From: Alphaproteobacteria bacterium
GTDB lineage: Bacteria; Pseudomonadota; Alphaproteobacteria; SHVP01
Direction of reading: 5' to 3'
Assembly: GCA_009694165.1 (NCBI GenBank)
Contig: SHVP01000023.1
Span: forward strand, 1 to 29,088
Length of the DNA stretch: 29,088 nucleotides
Every line of letters starts with the position of its first letter. Within the stretch, counting starts at the first letter, position 1. Below, piece after piece: positions 22,849-29,088 of this stretch. The notes beneath the pieces were generated by a model. It saw nothing but the letters and a program-made list of their open reading frames with translations, made no database searches and was not told where the DNA came from. The position numbers and the translations under genes are program-made.

Positions 22849-23574
22849 CTAACGCAGGCCGTCCAGCCGGACCTCAAACATAAAGCGGGGGCCGCCATCA
22901 AAACGGCCCCGGTCGTCGGCCTCGGCGTTAACCGGCTTGTAGATGCGGCCAAAGTCGGTCGTCCGGTCAGAGTCGACCGGGCGCTGGACGGGCACGGCGA
23001 CACCGGTTCGGTCCTTGGCGAGCAGCAATGGACGAAACGCTAGCGACTCCAGGCGGCCGCCCGGTCCGGTGAACGCGGTAAAGGCAAACGCCCCCGCGCG
23101 GCAGGCAGCAACCACCCAATAGTAAGCGTCCGAGCGAAGATACGAACCGACCGGGGGCCGCGCCCCCAGACCCTCAAGTCGGGCAGCGGTGAAGAGTTGA
23201 TCTGCTTCGAATTGAGTGAGCCCGGCAGGCGCTTGCCGACCGGCGAAATCAGGAAAGATCTCAGGTCCGCTCACTCGCCCCAGCGTCCCGGAAAAGGCCC
23301 GCGCCAGCAGGCTGGCCCCGTCCGGCCCAACGGTCAGGTCGTAGGTACGGACATGTTCGGTATAGACCGCGTTGTAGACGAAGCGGAGGCGATCTGGTGT
23401 GCCGAGCGCGCAGGCGCGCTCGATGTCGCGGCCGGCCGCATAATCGAACCAGCTGGCGGCGCGACCGACCGGATCGCTGACCGGTCCCTCGGCGCGACAG
23501 CCGGCCAAGACGCCGATTAGGGCGACGGCAGCCACGAACCTCAAGCAAGTCGTGAGTGACGAATTACAGGACAT
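22849..23574 (-). CDS. putative lipoprotein of unknown function
   Basis: A 241-residue protein with a lipoprotein signal: MSCNSSLTTCLRFVAAVALI followed by GVLAGC, where the lipobox LAGC puts the lipidated Cys at about 26. The residue after it is Arg, so the +2 Asp inner-membrane retention signal is absent and outer-membrane sorting is possible. The mature part is rich in short beta-like segments (FVYNAVYTEHVRTYDLTV, AYYWVVAACRAGAFAFTAF, RFMFEVRLDGLR) with an extra pair of cysteines. The family is not recognised. It is divergent from the D,D-carboxypeptidase gene, with 107 bases between the starts. Confidence 0.7.
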   Translation of the reverse strand: MSCNSSLTTCLRFVAAVALIGVLAGCRAEGPVSDPVGRAASWFDYAAGRDIERACALGTPDRLRFVYNAVYTEHVRTYDLTVGPDGASLLARAFSGTLGRVSGPEIFPDFAGRQAPAGLTQFEADQLFTAARLEGLGARPPVGSYLRSDAYYWVVAACRAGAFAFTAFTGPGGRLESLAFRPLLLAKDRTGVAVPVQRPVDSDRTTDFGRIYKPVNAEADDRGRFDGGPRFMFEVRLDGLR

Positions 23575-23647
23575 TGAAATTAAAGGTAGACAGGGCTTCC
23601 CAGGGTTCCTTAAGATTCTGCCCGGGCCTGGGTGGGCAAGGTCAACC

Positions 23648-23668
23648 TAGGCCAAAATTTAGGCCAAA
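23648..23668 (+). repeat. TAGGCCAAA direct repeat upstream of the carboxypeptidase gene
   Basis: TAGGCCAAA at 23648-23656 and again at 23660-23668, 12 bases apart, ending 13 bases before the ATG at 23682. A third partial copy (CTTAGG) follows. This could be a regulatory site or chance. Confidence 0.3.
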
Positions 23669-23681
23669 CAAGGGCTTAGGA

Positions 23682-24902
23682 ATGCGGCAGCGATGGTTTT
23701 GGCGTTCGGGCGCAGCACTGGTGGTCGCCCTTCTGTTCCTCGCAGCACCCGCCCTCGCCCGTTACTCGGCCCTGGTTGTCGACGCCCAGACCGGTCGGAT
23801 CCTGATCGATGAGGGTGCCGATGAAATCCGCTACCCCGCCTCGCTCACCAAGCTGATGACGCTCTACCTCGTATTTGACGCGCTCGATTCGGGCCAACTG
23901 AAGCTGCGCCAGGCCCTGCCGGTGTCGATGCACGCTGCGCAGCAGGCGCCCTCGAAGCTCGGCCTGGTAGCCGGGAGCACGATCACGGTCGAAGAGGCCA
24001 TTCTCGCCGTCGTCACCAAGTCCGCCAATGATGCGGCGGTGGTGCTGGCGGAAGCGATCGGCGGCGACGAGGACGATTTCGCTGAGACGATGACCGATCG
24101 GGCCCGCGATCTCGGCATGCGGACCACCATCTTCCGCAATGCCAGCGGACTGCCGAATCCGAAGCAAGTGACCACGGCGCGCGACATGGTCGGTCTTGGC
24201 CTCGCCATGCTGCGCAACCATCAGGCCCACTACCACTATTTTTCGAGCCGCAGCTTCAACTTCCGCGGCCAGTGGCTCACCACCCATAACCGCATGCTCG
24301 ACTCCTATCCGGGCACCGACGGCATGAAGACCGGTTTCATCCAGGCCTCCGGTTTCAATATCGTCACCTCGGTCGAGCGCGGCGGGCGGCGCCTGGTTGG
24401 AACCATGTTCGGCGGCGATACCGCCAATGCCCGCGATCGCCACATGGCGGCGCTGTTCGACGAGGGTTACGACCTGTTGTACGCGGCCGCGCCGATGCGG
24501 ACCAGCACCACCTACCAGGCGGCGGCGCGTCAGGAGGGCCATCCGACGAAGGCCTCCCTGCGCCATGCCGCCTATCAGCCGACAGCAGGGACGGAAAAGC
24601 GCGGCAGCCACGGCCGCCGGGCGGCCGAGAAACCGCAGCCACGGACGCCCTCGGCCGGGTGGGGCATTCAGCTCGGCGCTTTTCGCGCGGCCGATGCGGC
24701 CTATGCCCACCTGACCAAAGTGGGGAAGCTGGCGGCCAACGTGCTGGACGGGACCAAGGGATTCGTCGACCCCATCAAGACCAAGGGTAAGACCGTTTAT
24801 CGGGCCCGCATCGTCGGGTTGACCGAGCAACGCGCGGCCGCCGCCTGCAAGTCCCTCGGCCGGCGCCAGATCGACTGCATTCCAATCCGCGTCGACGTCT
24901 AG
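23682..24902 (+). CDS. D-alanyl-D-alanine carboxypeptidase (DacA/PBP5 type) with SPOR domain
   Basis: A 406-residue penicillin-binding D,D-carboxypeptidase (peptidase S11) that trims the terminal D-Ala of peptidoglycan stem peptides. The signal peptide (MRQRWFWRSGAALVVALLFL) ends at ALA near residue 26. The three active-site motifs are present: SLTK with Ser54 and Lys57, SAN at 114-116 and KTG at 216-218. A Pro/Ala/Arg-rich linker (residues about 270-325) leads to a C-terminal SPOR domain (GWGIQLGAFRAADAAY to CIPIRVDV), which binds denuded glycan strands and targets the enzyme to division sites. The domain order is typical of alphaproteobacteria. The ATG at 23682 directly precedes the signal peptide; the frame is open further to 23556. 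Confidence 0.93.
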   Translation: MRQRWFWRSGAALVVALLFLAAPALARYSALVVDAQTGRILIDEGADEIRYPASLTKLMTLYLVFDALDSGQLKLRQALPVSMHAAQQAPSKLGLVAGSTITVEEAILAVVTKSANDAAVVLAEAIGGDEDDFAETMTDRARDLGMRTTIFRNASGLPNPKQVTTARDMVGLGLAMLRNHQAHYHYFSSRSFNFRGQWLTTHNRMLDSYPGTDGMKTGFIQASGFNIVTSVERGGRRLVGTMFGGDTANARDRHMAALFDEGYDLLYAAAPMRTSTTYQAAARQEGHPTKASLRHAAYQPTAGTEKRGSHGRRAAEKPQPRTPSAGWGIQLGAFRAADAAYAHLTKVGKLAANVLDGTKGFVDPIKTKGKTVYRARIVGLTEQRAAAACKSLGRRQIDCIPIRVDV

Positions 24903-24946
24903 CTCGCCACCCTCGTTGGCGTCCCGCAGCGACTCGCGGAAATGGT

Positions 24947-24955
24947 GTATACTTC
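24947..24955 (+). promoter_or_regulatory. GTATACTTC element upstream of MT3
   Basis: GTATACTTC ends 31 bases before the MT3 ATG and includes TATACT, a plausible -10 hexamer. The identical nonamer precedes MT1 (2255-2263). The -35 region is not recognisable. Confidence 0.35.
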
Positions 24956-24986
24956 GCTTCCCGCCACTGTTCGCCGAGGGAAGCCG

Positions 24987-26156
24987 ATGTTGGGTCCACA
25001 GAGTTTCAATCGCCTGTTGCCGCACGGAGTTTCGCTCGCCGCCAATCACGACGAGATCGCCCATGAGAACTTCGCCCAGGCGATGCATTTCCAGGTGTTC
25101 GCCCGCCTGATGCCCGGCAACAAGGATGCCTACCAGGCGCGGGTCCTGCCTGCCTATGTCAAGACACGCGGTCGCCGGCCGAAAAACCGCCAAGAGGTGC
25201 GGGCCGAGATGCGCCGCGACCCCTACCACCAGATGTGGAGCGCCTTGCGCCGCACGACGCAGGAACTGATGTGGACGGCAGCTCAGACCGGCCTCGACCG
25301 CGACTTCGCCGCGTTGCAGGGCCGTGCCGACAAATTCCTGCGGGACAAGCGGACAACGAGCACGCTGCAGCTCGATCCCGCCCTGGAGATGCCGCGCTAC
25401 ATCACCGCCGTTGATATCCATTGCATGCCGGGCGGTTACACCGGCGAGGAAAGCGCGACCGATGTCTATGCCGGAGCCATCTACGATCGCGGTGTCTATT
25501 CAATCACGCAAGGATTCCTCGGGCCACGGGTCGACGGCATCGGCCGCACCATCGCCGCCTACATCAAACGAAACTTCCCGCGCTTCGATCGGGGCAAGAT
25601 CCTCGATATCGGCTGTGCTATCGGCCACTCGACCTTGCCCTTTTGCGATGCCTTCCCCAAGGCCGAGATTCACGCCGTCGACGTTTCCGCCCCTTGTCTG
25701 CGCTACGCCTTCGCGCGCGCCGAGTCGTGGGGCAAGAAGGTGCATTTTTCGCAGCAGCACGCCGAGCACCTCCGCTTTGCCGACAACACGTTCGACTTTG
25801 TCACCTCGGGTGCGGTCATGCACGAATTGTCGACGAGCGGCCTCCGCAACATTGTCCGTGAGGCCCTCCGCGTGCTCAAACCCGGCGGCGTCATGATTCA
25901 CGTCGAGCAGCCGCAGTACCACGGCATGGACCCTTACGATCAGTTCATGCGCGACTGGGATACCTTCGGGAACAACGAGCCCTTCTGGGGCACGCTGCAC
26001 GATCTCGACCTCACGGAGATCGCCGTTGATGCCGGCTTCAAGCGTGGCGGCGTCGGCGAAACGATGGAGATGGGCGACGGCGGCCGAGTCTACAACGTCG
26101 ACAAGCCGGACGCCAAGACCAAGGCCAACTGGTTCTTTTACACGGCCCGCAAGTAA
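24987..26156 (+). CDS. class I SAM-dependent methyltransferase with long N-terminal domain (MT3)
   Basis: A 389-residue paralogue of MT1 and MT2. The N-terminal region carries DPYHQMWSALRRTTQELMW, LDPALEMPRY, DIHCMPGGY and TDVYAGAIYDRGVY. The core has ILDIGCAIGHS (motif I), AVDVSAP, the ARAESWGKKVHFSQQHAEH block, FDFVTSGAVMHE and VLKPGGVMIHVEQ. The DAFPKAEIHA segment after motif I is shared word for word with MT1. The C-terminus is the longest of the three (MEMGDGGRVYNVDKPD, NWFFYTARK). GAGGGAAG just upstream supports the ATG at 24987. It follows the carboxypeptidase gene by 84 bases with its own -10-like element and faces the exopolysaccharide operon. The substrate is unknown. Confidence 0.83.
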   Translation: MLGPQSFNRLLPHGVSLAANHDEIAHENFAQAMHFQVFARLMPGNKDAYQARVLPAYVKTRGRRPKNRQEVRAEMRRDPYHQMWSALRRTTQELMWTAAQTGLDRDFAALQGRADKFLRDKRTTSTLQLDPALEMPRYITAVDIHCMPGGYTGEESATDVYAGAIYDRGVYSITQGFLGPRVDGIGRTIAAYIKRNFPRFDRGKILDIGCAIGHSTLPFCDAFPKAEIHAVDVSAPCLRYAFARAESWGKKVHFSQQHAEHLRFADNTFDFVTSGAVMHELSTSGLRNIVREALRVLKPGGVMIHVEQPQYHGMDPYDQFMRDWDTFGNNEPFWGTLHDLDLTEIAVDAGFKRGGVGETMEMGDGGRVYNVDKPDAKTKANWFFYTARK

Positions 26157-26195
26157 GGCATCTGAGCGGCAACCCGCCCGGCAGCCGGGCCGCCG

Positions 26196-27569
26196 TCACA
26201 TCGGGAGGTCGATCCCGCTCCGGCTCAGTTGCTCCGTCAGCTGGGTCTTGAGGCGACCAAGGCCATCGGCGCTTTTTGCCTCGCACCGGGCGACCAGGAC
26301 GGCCTGGGTGTTGGAAGCGCGCAGCAGCCACCAGCCGTCCGGCGTCGTGACTCGCACGCCGTCGATATCGAGCACTTCGGCACCGGCCGCCCGCAAACGA
26401 TCGCGAACCTCGCCGACGACCTCGAACTTGCGCTCTTCCGTGCAATCGAAGCGCAGTTCGGGCGTGTTCACCATTTTCGGCAGCTGATCGAGCAACTCGG
26501 CCATCGATCGACCGCTGCGCTTGAGCGTCTGCAGCAGGCGCAAGCCGGCATAGAGGGCATCGTCATAGCCGTAATATTGATCGGCGAAGAAGATGTGGGC
26601 GCTCATTTCGCCGGCCAGGAGCGCATGAGTCTCCTTCATCTTGCTCTTGATTAGCGAATGGCCGGTCATCCACACGATCGGTTTGCCGCCGAGGCGGCGA
26701 ATCTCATCGAACAGGACGACGCTCGACTTGACGTCGCCAATCACGGTCGCGCCAGGGTTGTCCGCCAGCACGTCGCGGGCGAGCAGCGCCAACAGCTGGT
26801 CGCCCCACAACACGCGGCCGCGGCCGTCGATCACACCGATCCGGTCGCCGTCGCCATCGAAGGCGATACCGAGATCAGCACGCTTGTCGGCAACGGCCTG
26901 GCGGAGCTGGGCTAAATTCGCCTCGACGGTGGGGTCGGGATGATGCGCTGGGAAGGTGCCGTCGACGCGATCGTTGAGCAGTACATGGCGGCCCGGCAGC
27001 CGGGCCGTCACTTCGGCCAGCACTGCACCGGCGGCGCCGTTACCCGCATCCCAGACGATCGCCGCAGCCGGCAGATCGAGCCCATTTACCAGCCGGGCGA
27101 TGTAGGCGGCCTTCACTTCGTGCGGGGCGATGGTACCGTTGCCGCTGACGAAGTCTCCGGCTCTAGCCAGGCCGCCCAGAGCGGCGATGTCGTCGCCGAA
27201 AAAAACGCCCTGGCCGAGCATGAACTTGAATCCGTTATGCGTCGGCGGATTGTGCGAGCCGGTTACCATGACGCCGGCATCGGCAGCAGTCTGATGAACC
27301 GAGAAATAGAGCATTGGCGTCGGGCCGAGCCCGATGCGGCGGACCGCGAGCCCAGTTGCCGCCAGCCCCTCGACCAGCGCCGCTTCCAGGGCCGGCGACG
27401 ACAGCCGGCCGTCATAGCCGACGCAGACCGAGCGTCCGCCGCGGCGGACGACGGTGGTACCAAACGCACGGCCGAGCGCCCGCGCATCGGCTTCGCCCAG
27501 TGTTTCGCCGACGATGCCGCGCACGTCATAGGCGCGCAGAATCGTCGGGTGAAAACGATGACCCTGCAT
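26196..27569 (-). CDS. phosphomannomutase/phosphoglucomutase (AlgC/ManB type)
   Basis: A 457-residue alpha-D-phosphohexomutase that interconverts hexose 6- and 1-phosphates for nucleotide-sugar synthesis. Motifs: TGSHNPP with the phosphorylated Ser105, DGDGDR (238-243, Mg2+), GEMSAH (320-325, sugar specificity loop; GEMSGH is common) and RASNTQ (phosphate binding near the C-terminus). The N-terminus [13 protein letters not shown] is typical of PMM/PGM. The ATG at 27569 is 5 bases after the ugd stop, and the frame upstream of it is a shadow of ugd. It is the last visible gene of galU-ugd-PMM. Whether mannose or glucose is preferred cannot be read from sequence. Confidence 0.93.
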   Translation of the reverse strand: MQGHRFHPTILRAYDVRGIVGETLGEADARALGRAFGTTVVRRGGRSVCVGYDGRLSSPALEAALVEGLAATGLAVRRIGLGPTPMLYFSVHQTAADAGVMVTGSHNPPTHNGFKFMLGQGVFFGDDIAALGGLARAGDFVSGNGTIAPHEVKAAYIARLVNGLDLPAAAIVWDAGNGAAGAVLAEVTARLPGRHVLLNDRVDGTFPAHHPDPTVEANLAQLRQAVADKRADLGIAFDGDGDRIGVIDGRGRVLWGDQLLALLARDVLADNPGATVIGDVKSSVVLFDEIRRLGGKPIVWMTGHSLIKSKMKETHALLAGEMSAHIFFADQYYGYDDALYAGLRLLQTLKRSGRSMAELLDQLPKMVNTPELRFDCTEERKFEVVGEVRDRLRAAGAEVLDIDGVRVTTPDGWWLLRASNTQAVLVARCEAKSADGLGRLKTQLTEQLSRSGIDLPM

Positions 27570-27574
27570 CGCGG

Positions 27575-28900
27575 CTAGGTGGTCGGCGCGACCATCGGTC
27601 GCCCGATCGAGGCGTAGCGGAATCCCGCCTTCGCCACCGTCCTGGGATCGTGCAGATTGCGGAGATCGATCAACAACGGCATCTTCATCACGGCGCGAGC
27701 GCGCGCAAGATCGAGTTGATCGGGGCCGAAGTGGCGCCATTCGGTAAGAATGACCCCGGCGTCAGCACCAGCCAGGGCGTCATAGACATCCCGCGACCAA
27801 TGCACACCGTTCAACAGGCCCTTGGCAGGTTCCATGCCTTCCGGGTCATAGGCGCGAATGGTCGCGCCCGCCGCTTGCAGGCGCGGTATTAGCTCGAGAC
27901 TGACGCTCTCGCGGACGTCGTCGGTATCGGCCTTGAACGTCAGCCCGAGGACTCCGATCGTGCGGCCCTTAACCGTGCCGCCCAACGCGACGGTCACCTT
28001 GTGCGCGAGGATCTCCTTGCGCCGCTCGTTGGCGTCGATCACTGTTTCGACGATCCGCGTCGGCGATTTCCACTCGCGGCCGGTGAAGGTCAGCGCCCGT
28101 GTGTCCTTGGGAAAGCATGAGCCGCCGAAGCCGGGCCCGGCGCTCAGCCCCCAGCGACCGATCCGGCGATCAAGCCCCATGCCCCGCGCCACCGCTTCGA
28201 CGTCGGCCCCGGTTTGCTCGCACAGGTCGGCGATTTCGTTAATGAAGCCGATCTTTGTCGCCAGGAACGCATTCGCAGCGTACTTGATCAACTCTGCCGT
28301 CTCGAGACTGGTCGCCACGAACTGGTCGTCGCGGCTGATTAGCGGCGCATGCAACTGACGAAGAGCGGTGATCGTTTCGCTCGAATCACTGCCGGCGACG
28401 ATGCGATCGGGTTTCATGAAATCGGCGATGGCGCTACCCTCGCGCAGAAACTCTGGCGCCGACCCGATCGAGAACGGCGCCCGCGGACTCCGCGACTGCA
28501 GCGCCGCCGCAACCTTGCGACCGGTCCCGACCGGGACCGTGGACTTGGTGACCACGATCAAGGGACCGTCCATGGCGGCGCCGATTTCCTCGGCAGCGCC
28601 AAGGACGTAAGAAAGATCGGCACCGCCGTCCTGCCGGCTCGGGGTTCCGACGGCGATGAACACGATGTCGGCACCACGAACGGCTTGCGCCAGATCCTCG
28701 CCAAACTCCAGGCGACCCGCTTTGACGTTGCGGGCCACGAGCTGCTTGAGCCCCGGTTCGAAGATGGGAATGTCCCCCCGCCGCAGCGCCGCGATCTTGC
28801 GCTGGTCCTTGTCGACGCAGGTGACCATGGCACCGATATCGGCGAAACAGGAACCAGATACGAGACCAACGTATCCGGTTCCGACAAACACCACCTTCAT
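27575..28900 (-). CDS. ugd: UDP-glucose 6-dehydrogenase
   Basis: A 441-residue NAD-dependent enzyme that oxidises UDP-glucose to UDP-glucuronate in two steps. The N-terminal Rossmann motif is [11 protein letters not shown] (6-16), with IAVGTP and KSTVPVGTG further on; Lys206 in [17 protein letters not shown] and the catalytic Cys262 in [10 protein letters not shown] are present. The C-terminal domain has [14 protein letters not shown]. It is full length. The ATG overlaps the galU stop (ATGA), and the phosphomannomutase starts 5 bases after its stop, so the three form a tight operon. It supplies UDP-glucuronate for capsule, exopolysaccharide or lipid modification. Confidence 0.95.
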   Translation of the reverse strand: MKVVFVGTGYVGLVSGSCFADIGAMVTCVDKDQRKIAALRRGDIPIFEPGLKQLVARNVKAGRLEFGEDLAQAVRGADIVFIAVGTPSRQDGGADLSYVLGAAEEIGAAMDGPLIVVTKSTVPVGTGRKVAAALQSRSPRAPFSIGSAPEFLREGSAIADFMKPDRIVAGSDSSETITALRQLHAPLISRDDQFVATSLETAELIKYAANAFLATKIGFINEIADLCEQTGADVEAVARGMGLDRRIGRWGLSAGPGFGGSCFPKDTRALTFTGREWKSPTRIVETVIDANERRKEILAHKVTVALGGTVKGRTIGVLGLTFKADTDDVRESVSLELIPRLQAAGATIRAYDPEGMEPAKGLLNGVHWSRDVYDALAGADAGVILTEWRHFGPDQLDLARARAVMKMPLLIDLRNLHDPRTVAKAGFRYASIGRPMVAPTT

Positions 28901-29088
28901 CGCGCGCCGCCCCGAACGGTCGTGCGCGGCAAATCGGTCAAATCTATGGTTTGCAGATAAGCCCTGAGATCATCGCGCAGGTCGGGGCGCTGCAAGGCAA
29001 AAGCGATATTGGCCCGCAGATATCCCGACTTGCTGCCGCAGTCGAAGCGCTCGCCGACGATGCGAATGCCGTGGAACGGCCCTTGTTC
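28897..29088 (-). CDS. galU: UTP-glucose-1-phosphate uridylyltransferase, C-terminal fragment
   Basis: The last 63 residues of GalU, cut by the right edge of the window. The diagnostic segment GERFDCGSKSGYLRANIAFA is present, followed by a short Arg/Leu-rich tail. GalU makes UDP-glucose from UTP and glucose 1-phosphate, the substrate of the following Ugd. Its TGA overlaps the ugd ATG by two bases, which couples their translation. Confidence 0.93.
   Translation of the reverse strand, partial: EQGPFHGIRIVGERFDCGSKSGYLRANIAFALQRPDLRDDLRAYLQTIDLTDLPRTTVRGGAR

Noticed and set aside
23676..25421. Open frame of 581 codons on the - strand
   Set aside because: It lies opposite the D,D-carboxypeptidase and MT3 and its translation has no recognisable domain; codon-bias shadow.
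26176..26190. GCCCGGCAGCCGGGC hairpin between MT3 and phosphomannomutase as terminator
   Set aside because: The stem is short with a tiny loop and there is no T-tract on either side; not called.
1..29088. CRISPR array, insertion sequence, integrase/att site, rRNA or tRNA
   Set aside because: No regularly spaced repeats, transposase or integrase motifs, terminal inverted repeats or RNA gene signatures were seen on either strand.

Overview
The window is GC-rich chromosomal DNA from an alphaproteobacterium, most likely a Rhodospirillales-like lineage. The clues are a clpS-clpA pair with the stop and start codons abutting, an EipB/DUF1849 periplasmic protein, a phasin with TGC-rich operator-like sites, a DUF482/FemAB-like protein, a zinc-ligand-free ribosomal protein L33 and a galU-ugd-phosphomannomutase operon. 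No tRNA, rRNA, CRISPR array, insertion sequence or prophage was seen.

Layout. 1-3.5 kb: the tail of an unidentified gene, an HSL-type esterase, rpmG with a clear promoter and terminator, a HAD-like protein, and the first of three related methyltransferases (MT1). 3.5-5.7 kb: a small secreted protein, a Mak-like sugar kinase and a convergent eipB. 5.8-7.9 kb: two signalling genes, a GGDEF diguanylate cyclase and a class III nucleotide cyclase, both broken by in-frame stop codons. 8-11.2 kb: a RidA-like protein, a FemAB/DUF482 protein and an MFS transporter, all on the + strand. 11.3-15.1 kb: a frameshifted TetR regulator behind a tandem alpha/beta-hydrolase on the - strand, with MT2 divergent from the hydrolase. 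15.1-16.7 kb: an orphan family 5 solute-binding protein. 17-20 kb: clpS-clpA plus a small downstream gene. 20.4-22.1 kb: an SDR oxidoreductase and a heavily decayed APH-type kinase. 22.2-24.9 kb: phasin, a lipoprotein and a DacA-type D,D-carboxypeptidase with a SPOR domain. 25-29 kb: MT3, then the galU-ugd-phosphomannomutase operon, which supplies UDP-glucose, UDP-glucuronate and mannose/glucose phosphates for surface polysaccharide.

Three signals stand out. First, three paralogous class I methyltransferases (MT1, MT2, MT3) share an unusual N-terminal region of about 180 residues and are spread over 24 kb among unrelated genes. Second, a near-palindromic operator-like sequence (17 of 21 bases identical) lies upstream of both the tandem hydrolase (between hydrolase and MT2) and the solute-binding protein, which suggests one regulon for hydrolase, MT2 and SBP. 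Third, four accessory genes (GGDEF, nucleotide cyclase, TetR, APH kinase) are disrupted, together carrying seven in-frame stops and two single-base frameshifts, while the housekeeping genes are intact. All calls come from reading the sequence and recalled family motifs; no database search was run.
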